Source: Guyanagaster necrorhizus (taxonomy: Eukaryota > Basidiomycota > Agaricomycetes > Agaricales > Physalacriaceae). Taken from it: DNA of 64,000 nt. The number at the start of each line of letters is the position of its first letter. Within the stretch, counting starts at the first letter, position 1. The stretch lies in NCBI RefSeq assembly GCF_019112545.1, contig NW_025064894.1, positions 49,669 to 113,668 of the forward strand, written 5' to 3'. The notes under the pieces were generated by a model that was not told the origin of the DNA, ran no database searches, and worked only from the letters and a program-made list of their open reading frames with translations. The translations under genes and the position numbers were made by a program. Shown here piece after piece: positions 1-12,800 of this stretch.

Positions 1-3000
1 TGACTTAGGATTTTTATCCTTAGGCCATGTTATTTTACAAAGTCCCTTTTGGACTTAGTATTGGTGACTAGCATGACTATCAGCTCAGAGCCTCAGCTAT
101 AGTCCTCTACTAGCTAATGATTCTCAGTTACTAGCATATTCTAGTGTGTTGTGCAGAATTTGCAAATTATAGGGCTGGACATGTAGCCTGCATATCATCG
201 TAGTATCTTTGCCTATCCCTCAGATATCAATTCTGTGGAGCAGGCGATCAGGATGATTGCCTTCAAGAAGTGATCGACTATGACAATGATGGCATCATAG
301 CCATCACTTTCAGGAAGTCCAGTTATCATATCCACCGAGATGTGGATCCATGGTGATGAAGGGACCTCATTTGGGTGGAGTGGAGCTGCTCTGGGTTGTG
401 TTGAAGTCTTGCCATGCTGGCAAACCTCATAAGCCTTGACATATCAGATAATATCTTGGTCCATCTTAGGCCACCAATACTCTCTCAAGACTAGTTCCTT
501 TGTTTTTGCGATCTCCGGATGTCCAGCAGTTGCATGATCATAGCATGTGGCAATGATATCACCATGAAGCTTTTGATCCCTTGGGATGTAGATCTATTCA
601 TTGTAATGGATCAATCCCCCTTCTTTCTTTAGCCCATGCTCGTGGTTGAGTGATGGGGTGATTCTTTGATCCCACTTGTGTGGATCTCAAGTGGTGCTCT
701 TGATGTGTTCATGCATCTCTTTTTCCATCAGCATAATCATGGTGTGGAAGTGCTCTGGTTGTAATAATATGACCTCCTTGTTGTCGTCTCCTCCTTAGTT
801 GTGATCTGCCCTGCAGCTGAGGAAATTGGCCTTCTTGTTTGCTACACCGGCCTTGTGGTGTAGCATGTATTCATACTCAGATAGTTCTGTGACCCATCAG
901 GCTTGTCTGTGGTTAAGCTTTTGGAGTTGTCAGAAATATCAGAGGTTCTGGTGATCTGTCTAGATTTCGAATGTCTGAACTGCTCCAATGAGATAATGCC
1001 ACCATTCAGCAAGAGCAAGCATTATGGTGAGGAGCTCTTTATCATAGATCTCATAGTTGCACTCCATTACTGTGAGCACCTTTGACATGAAGGTGACAGG
1101 TTGCCATTTGCCATCCTATTCCTGTGATAGTATGGCTCCAATTGCATCTTCACTGGAGTCGGCTTCCACTCTGAACCTTCCATCCTGACTTGGTATAGCC
1201 AGGATGACATCTTCAGCTAGTCAGCATTTTAGGTCATTAAATGCTTCCCACTGGGAAATTCCCCAAGTCCATAGGGAATTTTTGGTTAATTGTGTTATTG
1301 GCTGGACTATCTTGCTGTAGTCCTGAATGAACTGGCAGTAGAAGTTTGTAAATCCTAGGAAGGATTGCAGCTCCTTTTTCTTTGTCAGTTCCAGCCATTC
1401 AGTTACTCCTGCTATTTTGATGAGATCCATCCGAATGCTTTCTTTGCTGATAATGACTCCAAGGTACTCTGTTTCTAGTACCTCGAATTCACACTTTTCA
1501 GCTTTGAGGAAAAGTTGGTGTTTCCTCATTCGTGATAGTACTTGTTATACTATCAGTCGATGTTCCTCCTTGGTCTTGGTCATGATGAGGATATCATCCA
1601 GATAGATTGTGACCTTTTCAGTAGCAATGAGATCCTTAAAGATGTTGTTCATCATCCACTGGAATGTGGCTGGTGAATTGATGAGTCTGAAGAACATAAC
1701 CATCGGTTCAAACAAACTGTGATTAGTTTAAAAAGCAGCCTTCCATTCATTGCCTTCTTTGATGTGCACATTATTGTATCCCCACCGAACGTCGAGTTTG
1801 GTGTAATATTTTGTGCCTCAGAGTTTGTCCATTAGTTCCGCAATCAAAGGAAGTGGGTAATGGTTCTTGATCATCATTTTGTTCAGCTTCCAATAATCCT
1901 GTACTGGTCGGAGCTTCTCATCCTTCTTTTTGATGAAAAAGAAGGGTGATATCATCAGTGATTTCGATGGGCAGATCCTTCCACTAGATAAGTTCTCTTC
2001 TAAGAACTTATCAAGCTCCTGTTGTTCACTATTGCTGAGTGGATAGCACTTGCAGTCTAGGTTCACGTTGGCATTAGAGATCAACTCAATGGCATGGTCC
2101 CAGGGTTTGGCATCAGGTAGTTTGTCAAAACTTTTTTTTTCGAATAAATCCCAGTAGTCCTGTGCCCATATGGGTACTATTTTCTCGAACATTTTTTCCT
2201 CCTTTGTAGCATTAGCCTTGGCTGCTAGGTCATTGGCATGGTGTACTGCCCATATGTCAATGGCCCTTTGTAGATTGACAGTGAGTATCATTTCACCATC
2301 TTCCATTTCTTCATCCCACCGATCTTTGGGATCTTCATCCAGTAATTCAAAAGGGATTTTCCGGCAGTGACATTAAGTGAAAATGATTCGTCCAGTTTTC
2401 CAGTTAATTAGCAGATTGTGCCTAATTAGCCAGTCATGTCCTAGGAATATTTCTTTTGTTCCTAGGTTGGTTACAGCAAGGTCGATTCATTCTGAATGAT
2501 TGCCGATAGTGAGTCTGAGCTCTACATATTCGGTGATCAACCCTGCTTGGTTCCTTGTCCCGCCCACATTGTAAACTGGGATGGATGCTGCTGTTGCCTG
2601 AGTTGGTAGCTGGTGCTTGTTGATGAAAGCTCGGTTGATACTACTTCCTGTGCAACCACTGTCAATTAAGGCGGTGATCACATAGGTTGATCAGGATGTT
2701 AGAGTCTCGATCTGTGCTTTGATTATTAAATCCTTTCCCATGGATTTGGCTCATCAGATGAACTTCCATGGCCCATGCAATTCGTTGAGCCATTCTAGAG
2801 CTCAGCATTGTTCTGCAACTCACATCCCAGTGATCATGTCATCGACCACTTCTTCGGCTCAGGACTTGTGTACTCAGTTTTTGAGCACAGCTTTTGCTGC
2901 TTCTTTGTTTTTGGCATCTTTGATGGCTTGCCAAGTCCACTCGGTATCGAATGGCTTGAGCCAGGTTGTGGGGCCCATTGCTCCTATTTGGCCTGAAGGC

Positions 3001-3254
3001 ATTTGAGTCTGTTTTATTTTTTTGGTTAGATGAACTGAAGGTGATGATGTACCTTTGGGGCTCTCTGCCTCTCTTTGGCCCTTCATTGGCACTTGAGTCA
3101 TAGGAGTCGGTTCTTTAAGCGATTCTGGGTTCTGAGTAATAGGGTCAGGTATATTCGAATGCACACATAATTTAGATATAGGGTGTAATACTACAGAAGA
3201 TGAAATGTCAGTCTGTCCAGCAGAATGTGACCCATTACTTATGTCTTTGGCCAA
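1..3254 (-). pseudogene. pol of copy A1: protease, RT, RNase H, partial integrase
   Basis: Domains in coding order: a linker (3254-2874); retropepsin at 2681-2487 with LIDSGCTGSSI; reverse transcriptase from 2306, with KLNKMMIKNHYPLPLI and the catalytic YLDD at 1604-1593; the RT thumb at 1529-1221; RNase H about 1200-750; then the integrase zinc-binding region near 500-410 (YWWPKMDQDII) running off the window. Stops and frame breaks separate these pieces, several of them explained by C-to-T or G-to-A changes. Identification as Ty3/gypsy rests on the order RT, RNase H, integrase. Confidence 0.85.
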
Positions 3255-3367
3255 GGCAGTCGAATCGCCTACTGTTTGGCCCCATCTTTTACCTCCTCAG
3301 ATTTGTCATCATCCCTGAGGTCTTATGCTTCTTTTGTCAACTCCATGATCTGTGCCCTAATATCTTC

Positions 3368-6118
3368 TCACATGTGTTTATTCTTCTTCTCTGGGCAGTT
3401 GCAGGCTATGTGGCCTATTTGGCCACAATTAAAGTACTTCCCTTCCTTCTTGAGGTGATCCATGTTGATCTGCTTGCCCATTCTGATACTTAGACCCTTA
3501 CCAGTTTGCTTCCTGTCGTTCTTGAAAGTTGGGGCTGAGCCGCCAGGCCTGGCGGATGTGGTCACATGGGAGATGGAGGGCTTCGAGCTCTGTCCCTGGT
3601 ACCTGTGCTGGTCTCATAAGTTTGTCGCCTCCACCTTCTGTCATTGTTGTTCTTGCCACATCAGGACAATCCGGGCCTTCCAGTCATCGTAGCCGATCGG
3701 CATGCTATGGCCAAGATCTGAGATGGTCTTCAGGTAATGAGGTGATACTCTCTGCTTTATATACTCGATCATCCATCCTGAGTCAGCCACATCCTCCCAG
3801 ATCCCAGCAAGCTTTTCTAGTCGCTTCAGTTTGTCGAAGTAGTCTGGCACCGCCTTGTCGCCTATCTGATATTCTTTCATCTTCGACTTGTGGACTTCCC
3901 AGACTGCAGGGTCTGTGAACTTGTCATGGATCATCTGCTTCAGTACTGCCCAGGTGGGGTAACGATGATATTGTTGGGTGGTTGACCAGAAGTTCAGGGC
4001 CAGTAGTACCCACCATACTTTGGCCTTGTCTTCAAAGTAGGTGATGGCGTAGTTTACCTTGTACATGTCGTGAAGGAAGTACGAGGCGAAAACCTGGAAA
4101 TATTAGTCACAGTCCATAAGAAAGTGGTCAATATCATCTGAAGCCCCTTTAAAGGGAAGGGGCTCCCTCCTGAGCATTGGTCTGACATTTAATATATGCA
4201 CCTTTGGATTGAGAGGTGACATCGGATTTGGGGGTTTCCCTCCAGAGGGGCCTACCCAATCTGTCGGGGGTTCTGGAAAGGAATGCAGGGATTCATCATC
4301 GGCGACAGGGCTTCTTGGGGTCAGTGGCCCCTCTTTTTGGATGATCCACCTGTTTTTGATGGTTCACCCCTGTGCCATCATCTCGGAGTCATCTTTTTTG
4401 ATGTCGGTCGGAGCTGATCTGCTTGCTTCAGCTTCGTCAGGCAGCAGCTGTCCTCTCAGTAATCGGCTTCCTGTGCTGGTCCAGGGATTTGGGTGATAGA
4501 TCCTTGGCTGCCCATAGGAACAGGTTAGCCGAGATGCCGTACTGTGGATGACTGACATAGCGAGTGAGTATCTTGATGTCACCATTCAAATTGAAGATGC
4601 TGTGTTTGCTGACTTGGGTGGTATCACACTCAGTGTCCATGGCATTGGGGCTTCTCATTTGCTGAATCTTGGTTGATATGGTGGTATTGCCATCATCTGA
4701 TAATGTAAGAAGCACTGATTGAAATTAAAAATAGCATGCTCAGTTGTGGCATACTGTAAAATTTCTTCCTGCTCGACTTGATCAGCGGCAGTATACCTTC
4801 GCCCTAGGGACGATCGTAGCCAGCGATCATCCCTCCATAGTTCGGCTACCTGCTCTTGGTACAACTGAATAAACTCCTCCTCCCATGCTTCTCATTCCCA
4901 TCATTTTCTTTCTTGTTCTTGGTGCATAGTCATGCTGACGATACTTTCCCATTCAAGAATGGGGTCCACTGCTCGGCCCTCTTGGTCCTCCTCCTCTGCC
5001 TCGTTGTCTCCTTCAGCCTCCTTGTTGATGGTCCCCTCGAGGAGGGAACTGCCTTGTGGGCTGAAGGTCTTCATAGCAAGTAGGTCAAGGCTGAGTACTT
5101 GACTCGGCATCATTGGGTCCAGGTCGAGGAGAAGGCTTCCAGTCGGGCTGCTCCTCTTCTCCTTCTGCTGGCAGTGCCACTGCTCTGTGATACCGGCAGA
5201 AGTTTCTATAGAACCAGAGGCGAAGGAAGAGAGCAGCGATTGGCCCATCAAGGACCCTTTTGAGGTCTCCAGTGGAGTCAATATGTTCATTGTCGCCTCC
5301 AATTGATCCGAAGTCTGATGGTATCCTATCTCCCCAGATGGGGATATCATCAGTTTCGGCAATGGTGTCAGTCCCATATAATAATGGACAGTCATCATCG
5401 AGGAGTGTCAGCTCCTCATGATGGTAGTTGTCAGCATGGACAACCCTGGCTGGTCTGGTCCAGGAGTCGGATTCACTGGTGGGAGTGGCCGGTTCCCAGA
5501 ACAGAGGGTTGGGAGTGCCGACTGAGGAATGGAGATAGTCGGCAAAGGACTGTGGGGTTGGTTGTATTGGGATTGGTACCACTGGATCACGCCTTGGTAG
5601 GTGTGAGGCTCCTCCTTGTTCCAGTCTACTGGCAGCTCTTGATGCTGCTTGCCAATATCGGACCTCATCCCTGTTGGTGTTGTCAAAGAAGGGATCGGGA
5701 CTACTGACTGTTGTTCCCCTTCTGCTACTTCTTGTGGACAAGGCATGTCGGGATTGCTGCCTGTCGGTACTTCTGATCCTTAGAGCCACCCAAATAGCAT
5801 CTAAGGAGTCTCTAGCCAGGCGCCCAATTCCAGACTGGGTGACGGTTGTTTTTGATATAGTGATGCTGCACTGGGAGGAGGGGATGGGGGTGTCGGGTCA
5901 GGTTTGTTGAAACTCTGTGGCCCAAGGGTTTCCAGGGTCTTGGACAACTGCCAACAGGGGTCTTGGGGAGTATTTGTGTTGCTGCTGCTGCTGCTGCTCC
6001 TCTTCTCTAGAACATCTTTCAGTTGAGCACTCAGGCTTGTCTTCTGTTTCTTTGGGGTGTCAGACAGAGTTTCAGACAGAGGCAGGGATGTCATGGAGGG
6101 GGAGGTCTGGTGTGACAT
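3368..6118 (-). pseudogene. gag of copy A1 (frame-broken)
   Basis: The likely start is the ATG at 6118 (reads MSHQTSPSMTS), a few hundred bases downstream of the primer site. A long Ser/Pro-rich then acidic N-terminal region (6118 to about 4900; the 5789-5085 part is one open stretch) precedes a capsid-like segment at 4066-3641 with the aromatic and charged pattern of Ty3/gypsy Gag (for example AKVWWVLLALNFW). A zinc knuckle follows at about 3430-3380, reading FNCGQIGHIACNC. The first Cys of the expected CX2CX4HX4C is a Tyr here, explained by one G-to-A change. The N-terminal extension is unusually long for a Gag and I do not recognise a domain in it. Frame changes near 5800 and 4900-4600 show it is broken. 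Confidence 0.75.
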
Positions 6119-6347
6119 TTTGAAGGATCATACAGATGTGCTGAAATTCTTAGTAGTGTCGAATGGCCCAGGCGGTAATGGATTGGTGTCCACAGCACAG
6201 CTGTATGATCATCAATAAACCGATCAAGGTTCCAATGATAGAAGCCAAGAGTTCGAAGAACTTGTGAGTAAAGTTTGGGTCTGATGGATTTAAGACAGGA
6301 GGCATTCAGTTTCTCAGCACGGTTGGGCCTGAGAAAGGGAAGCAAGA

Positions 6348-6529
6348 AGCTTCGAGCTAATTGTTAAGCCCAAACTCCACATGACTATCAACATGTGATA
6401 AACAGTTCAGTACCTCACACTTCAGGTAAGACCGACTGAGTTCACTGATGTGTTAACAGAGGTGTGTGATCAAGGCATTTGCAAGTTGCTTGAGATAAGA
6501 TAGTAAAGAATAAACTTTAGCTCGAAGCT
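6348..6529 (-). promoter_or_regulatory. Putative self-priming pair of copy A1
   Basis: The 13 bases 6360-6348 (coding sense TTAGCTCGAAGCT), one base inside the LTR, are exactly complementary to 6529-6517 in the LTR (AGCTTCGAGCTAA). The LTR partner starts 34 bases downstream of the first T of the TATA box, where the 5' end of the transcript is expected. There is no TGG-starting, tRNA-complementary site next to the LTR. This is the arrangement known from Tf1 and the sushi group, where the mRNA 5' end folds back and primes minus-strand DNA. The pairing is seen directly; the mechanism is inferred. Confidence 0.7.
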
Positions 6530-6890
6530 GGAGTATTACAGCGAGAGCTACACTACTTATATACCATTCTGTTATCTTGCTATAAATAAATGTTCACAAA
6601 AGATATTGTCTGTCATAGAGCTGTTACCCCTGCTGTTGCTAGGCTCTCCACAAAAGCTGTTGTCTTGCTGTTGTGCTGTGGTTGTTGCACTGCAAGTTGG
6701 AGACGAAATGGGTATTGTCTCTCCCTTCACAGCACACAGCAGTGTGATAGGAGAGTGACCAACTGGGTTGCTGAGCTAAGCATTCCCACAGTCCTAAGCG
6801 CTAGCTTAAGGGCCCTGACTAAGCAAGGATAGAGGTCATTTCCAAGGAGAAGGAAAAGAAAATAAGAGAAAAATAAGAAAAATCATAACA
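6362..6890 (-). repeat. 5' LTR of copy A1
   Basis: 529 bases with the inverted ends TGTTA...TAACA. In coding sense it has a TATA box (TATATAAG, 6563-6556). The left side is followed by the self-priming site, the right side by A2 pol. Close relatives are at 32716-33232 and 40225-40727. Confidence 0.88.
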
Positions 6891-9800
6891 AAAAGAGCCA
6901 GTTTATTTGTCAGACAGTTTCTGTTTCTGGTAGGGAAGATGAAGGTTGATTGTGTTGAGCCAGACCTTGTCATTCACAGAATACTGATAAGCAGAGCACC
7001 AGTGTTTGTTGTATTGTGATTTCATGAAGGTGGCAGCCTTTTCAAGAGCCACATGAGTTTCTGCATGGATCTTGGTCATAGTGTTAGTAAAGTCAGATGA
7101 GATTCAGATGTTGGCTATAATTAACAAAGAAGAGAGTTTTGCCAGTGGTGGAGTGAATGCAGTTGTTGTATTAGAATGCTGCTAATGTGAGCCATTTGAC
7201 TCAATTGTCTTGTTGGTAATTAATAAATAGATGAAGGTACTTTTCTATATCTTGATTCACTCATTCTGTCTGGCTGTCAGTTTGAAGATGATATGTCATG
7301 GAAGCATTGCTGTGAATGTTAAAAAGACAATATAGATCATCAAGAAATCTCAATATGAATTAGGAACCTCAGTCTAAGATCATCACTTGAGGCATTTTAT
7401 ATTTTGCATAGACTTTGTTGCAAAGAATCTTTGCTTATCCCTCAGATGACAATTCTATTGAGCATATGACCAGAATAATAGTCTTGGAGAATTGGTTGAC
7501 TATTATCAGAATTGTATCATAGCTATTACAGTCCGGTAATCTGATGACTATATCAATCAATTTATAGGTTCAAAATGCTTGTGGCACCTCATTTGAGTGA
7601 AGTAATATCACATGAGATTGTGTGGATATCTTTGCCCACTAGCACATCTCACATTCCTTCAAGTATTGCTTTATATCTTACTCTATCTTTGGCCATCAGT
7701 ACTCACATAGAACCAACTCTTTGGTTTTTATGATCTCCAGATGTCTCACCATTGCATGGTTATGGCAGATGGTGATGATTTCTCTGCAGAGTTGATGGTC
7801 ATAGAGAATATAAATTCTACCATTATATCAGATGAGTCTGCTTTTTTTCATCATTCCTCATTCATGATTTAAGGATGGAGCCACTTGCTGATCCCATTGG
7901 CTGGTGTTCTGCATCATGCTCTTGATCTGTTTATGTATCTCCTCCTCTGTTAGCATTATCATTGCTCAGAAATGTTCTAGCTTTAATAATACCAACTTAT
8001 TGTTGTTCTTTTCTCTCTGATCATAATCTGTCTGACAACTCAGGAGATTGGCCTTCTTGTTCACCACTCCAGCTTTATGATGTAGTGTGCAGTTATATTC
8101 TGAGAGCTCTATGACCTAGCATGCTTGTCATTGATTAAGTTTTTATGGTAGTTGGAAATATCAGAGGTTTTGATGGTTGGTCCAGATCTCAAACATTTGG
8201 ACTACTATGATCAGGTAGTGACACCATTCTATGAGAGCCAGCATGATAGCCAGGAGCTTCTTTTCATATGTTTTGTAATTGTGTTCTGTCACCATTAGAG
8301 CCTTCAAAAGGAAGGCTTCCAGTCACTATTTCCTATCTTGTTCCTGGAAGAGTACAGCATCATTTGCTTCTTCACTTGAGTCTGCCTCCACTCTAAACTT
8401 CTCTTTCTGCATCAGTATAGCCAACACTATGTCTTCTGTCAGTCACCTCTTGAGATCATTAAATGTGGCCTGTTAAGGGGGTCCCCAGATTCATAGAGCA
8501 TTGCCAGTTAACTGCATCATGGGTCAGACAATCTTACTGTAATCTCATATGAATCAGCAATAGAAATTGGTGAATCCAAGGAATGATTGGAGTTCCTTCT
8601 TCTTTATCAGCTCCAGCCATTTTATTACTCCTGCTATCTTTATTTGATCTATATGGATGCTTTCTTCACTGATAATTACCCTCAGATACTCTATCTCCAG
8701 TACTTTGAATTCATATTTCTCTGCTTTGAGGAACAACTTGTGTTTTCTCATTAGAGCCAATATCTGTCATACCAGTTGTGAGTGTTCTTTCTGGTCTTTG
8801 GACATGATGAGAATGTCATCAATATAGATGGTAACCTTTTCAGTGGTGATGAGATCCTTGAAGATATCATTCATCATCCACTGAAAGGTTGCTGATGAAT
8901 TGGTCAACCTGAAGAACATGACAGTCAGCTTGAATAGTCTATGGTTGATACAGAAAGCTGTCTTCCATTCATTGCCTTCTTTGATCTGCACATTATTATA
9001 CCTCTATCTGACATTCAGTTTAGTGTAGTAATGTGCTCTTTATAGATTGTCCATCAGTTCTAAAATTAATGAAAGAGGATAATAATTCTTAATCATCATC
9101 TCATTCAACCTTCAATAATCTTGAATGGGCCAAAGTTTTCCATCTTTCTTTTTGACAAAAAAGAGAGATACCATGGGAGACTTCAAGAGTCATATGCATC
9201 TGCTAGAGAGGTTCTCTTTCAGGAACTTATTGAGTTCCTGTTGCTCTGGATAGCTGAGTGAGTAGGTTTTGCAGTTGAGATTGGCATTTGCATTCAGAAT
9301 TAGTTCAGTGGCATAGTTCCATGGCTTTGGGTCTAGCAGCTCATCAAAACTTTCCTTGCTAAACAGGTCCTGGTAATCCTGAGCCTATTCAAACACCATT
9401 TCTTTGAATATCTTTTTCTTCTTTCCTACATTGGCTCTTGCTGCTAGATCATTAGTATGATGCATCACTCAAATATATATTGCCTGTTCTATATTGATGG
9501 CAAGAATGGTCTCTCTGGCCTCTATCTTCTCATTCCACTGACTTTCAGAATCTTTATCTGGTAGTTTGAAAGAGATCTTATAGCACCAGCATCACACAAA
9601 GGTGATCTGCCTATTCTTTCAATTAATCAGAGGGTTATGGTGTATCAGCCAGTCATAATCAAGGAATACTTCCTTGGTTCCAAAGTCAGTAATGGCCAGA
9701 TTCATTCATTCAGAGTGATCTCCAATAGTTAACTGAAGTTCAATAAGCTCAGTTATCAAACTGGCTTGATTTTTTGTCTCATCTGCATTGTATACAAGAA

Positions 9801-12800
9801 TTGGAGCTGCTGTGACTTATGTTGATAAGCCATGCTTGTTGATGAAAGCACAATTGATTGAGCTTCCTGTACAGCCACTGTCAATTAGGGCTATTACCAC
9901 ATGTATGGAGTGAGAGATGAGAGTTTCAATTTGAGCCTTAGTGGTCAGATCCTGTTCCAGGGTTTTTTGTTGCTGTATATGCTTCTTAGACCCTCAGAGC
10001 TTATTGAGCCATTCCAGAGCTCAGCACCACTTGACCTTCTTCATCTCTTCAACCATCTCATTGATCACTTCTTCTGCTTATGTTCAGTGTATCCAATTTT
10101 TGAGTATGGCCTTGGCTTCTTCTTCTGTTCTTGCATTCTTGATGGCTTACTAAGTCTATTTGGTGTCAAATGGTTTCAGCCAGCTTGTGGAGGTTGCTCT
10201 CTCTGTTTAGCTTAGAGGCAGTTAAGTCCTAAGTTTTAGTGATTCTTTCAGTGGTCTTATAGTGGTTGACTAGAGTATATTCAAATGCACACATAATTTA
10301 GGCATAACTACAGAAGTACTATAAGTCTATTCAGCAGTCATATAAAACACACCATATAGTCCTTTGGCTAATCCAGTGAAATTGCTCACTGGTTGGCTTC
10401 ATCTTTTATCTCTTTGATCTTTATATTCTTTTCCAACTCTTCCAGACCATTGGCTTCTTTCTGAAGTTCAGTGATCTGTGCTCATATTTCTTCTCTGGTT
10501 CACTTCTTCCTTGAGCAGTTCCTAGATAGGTGTCTCTTCTCACTGCAATTGAAACACTTGCTCTTCTTCCTTAGCCAGTCTATATCTATTGGTTTATCAC
10601 TTCCAGTATATATAGTGCCAGTATCTGTTTTCTGTGTCTCATATATTGGGATGCTGGAGAGGGTAAAGCCAGTCTTGGCAGTGTTGGTATTGTTGCTGGA
10701 CCTTGAATTTGAGAGTTGATAGGGTTTTTAGTCATCTTGTAGATAAGCCTGTTCTGCCTTCTGTTGCTGCTGCTCTTTGTTCATCTCTATAATTTGATTC
10801 TTTTATGCATTATACTTCTTCAGAATATTTATGCCAATGTCCAAGATTATCTTGATATATGAGAGAGGTGCTCCCTGTTTGAGCATCTTGACCATCCTTT
10901 CATCATTGGTGATATTGTCTTGAATCCCAGCAAGTTTGCCAAGTCACTCAAGCTCATTGAAATATTTGCTGGCCATCTTGTCCCCCATTCAGAGTTTCTT
11001 TATCTTGTTCTTATGCACTTCTTAGACTGCCAGATTGATAAATTTGTTGTAAAGCATTTATTTGAACACCAGTCAGAATGGCAGTCAATAGTGCTGCCTG
11101 GTCATCAAATAGAAGTTAGGAGAGACTAAGGTCCACTAAACCTTGGTCTTGTCTTTGAGGTATGATGTGGCAAAGGCAACTCAATAAATATTAATAGTGA
11201 GGTAAACTGAATATACCTCAAAGTATTGTTCACAGTTGATCAAAAATCAGTTAATATCATCTGATACACTCTTGAAGAGATGGAGTTTCTGGAGTAAGTT
11301 GGATCTGCAATGAATAATTGTGGCATCCTGAGATAATGCTCCCATTGGATTGGAATACTGATCAAATGGTAGCTGTTGCCACTTGGCTGGCAGGCCAGAG
11401 AACAAGTGGAGAGAGTTGTCATTGGTGATCAGACTCTCTGTGGATTCTGATTCTTTTTGCATGATTTGCATAATAAAACCAAGTTTGACAGCTTCTGAAT
11501 CATTTTTTCCAGGAGTCTTGCTGCTGAAACTGATTTTGTTTAGTGGTAGTTGGCTGCTAAGAAGTCAGCTGCCTGTGCTGATCCAGAGATTCCAGAATCT
11601 GATAGGTCAGCTGGTCAGTTAGGGTCATAGCCAGGTGAATTGGCTGATAGAGCTTCAAACAGATGGTGCCAAATAGAGATGTCAGATGCTAGAGCTTCAG
11701 ATAGATGGTGCTATGTAAACAGCTCATTTTGGAATGACAGAGAGGGTCCATGATATAGGTTGAACCTTGTATTTTGATTCATATGCTGGGAGTTTATCTA
11801 GTGAGTCCTTGAAGTGCATTCTGTTGTAAATAAAAATTGCCCACTCTATTGCAGCATACTGTAAAATGTTAATTTTCTTGGTATCATCTGCAGTTGTATA
11901 CTTCTGTCCCAGTGGTGATATTAACCAGCTAATGTCTTTTCATAAAACCACTGTTCCTTCCTGGTACAGCCTTAAATACTCTTTTTCTCATTCCTATTGT
12001 ATTTCTGCTTTGAGGGCAGCTTGGTCTTCTTTTTCATATTAGTCTCAGTTCCTCTAATCAGTTGGTGTTTCCTCTTCCTTATTCTTCTCACCCTCTGTCC
12101 TTCTTACTGTCTTCAGTGGAGAAGACATCAGGCAGGTCATAAATCAACAGTTTGCAGAGTTGATTATCATGGGAGAGCTGCCCTTCATTTTGAGTGCTGG
12201 GTCTGACAGTATTAGAACTGGTTTTAAGAGGAGGCTGTGACTGGAATTGACTGATACTAACCTCAGAGCCTCTTCTGCTGCCACTGCACTCTCTCTATTT
12301 CTCCAACTCACAGTGATACTGGTGAAAGTTTCAATAAAAGTGAGGGTTGAAAAATAGTCCTGTGATCCTTCCTCCAAGAAATCATCAGATGCTGTGATCA
12401 CTGACACAGACATCAAAAGAGACTTGAAGTCTGTAGGTATCAAGAATGAAGTCAGCATCTGAAAAAATAGTGTCTGATTCAGAGGTACTAATATTTCTAG
12501 AGAGATGAGAGTTTTGCTGTGCTGCCTCACTAATAGTGACAGTCTCTGCTAATCCTGTCCATGAGTCAGTGTCTGTTATGCTGGATTCCTGGAATGAGAA
12601 ACCCATAGTTTCTGATCAGAGTCTGTACTATCCTAAGAAAGCAGAGCCTCAGATGGTGGCTTCAAGCCCATATTGCTGATGTTGGTACTGTATATTGTAT
12701 TGAGCAGCCTCATACTCTGTGAGCTATCAGACTTGTTCTATGGCTGTAGTGGTTGAAAGCTTATATAGTATATCTGTGACATTCTGCTTATAGCAGCTGA

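Larger units (their letters stand above)
1..6890 (-). mobile_element. Ty3/gypsy chromovirus copy A1 (3' part lies left of window)
   Basis: LTR retrotransposon read right to left: 5' LTR, primer site, long gag, protease, reverse transcriptase, RNase H and the start of integrase, cut by the window edge. It keeps far more CpG dinucleotides than the related copies A2, A3 and A5, so it is probably the youngest insertion. On its right, position 6891 continues directly into the integrase C-terminal region of A2, which suggests that A1 inserted into A2. The expected target duplication (AAAAG at 6891-6895) cannot be confirmed because the other end is outside the window. Several stops and frame breaks make it non-coding as it stands. 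Confidence 0.9.

Noticed and set aside
2719..3692. Several plus-strand open frames over the A1 gag-protease region
   Set aside because: They are mirror images of the minus-strand gag/pol frames and have no independent motif.
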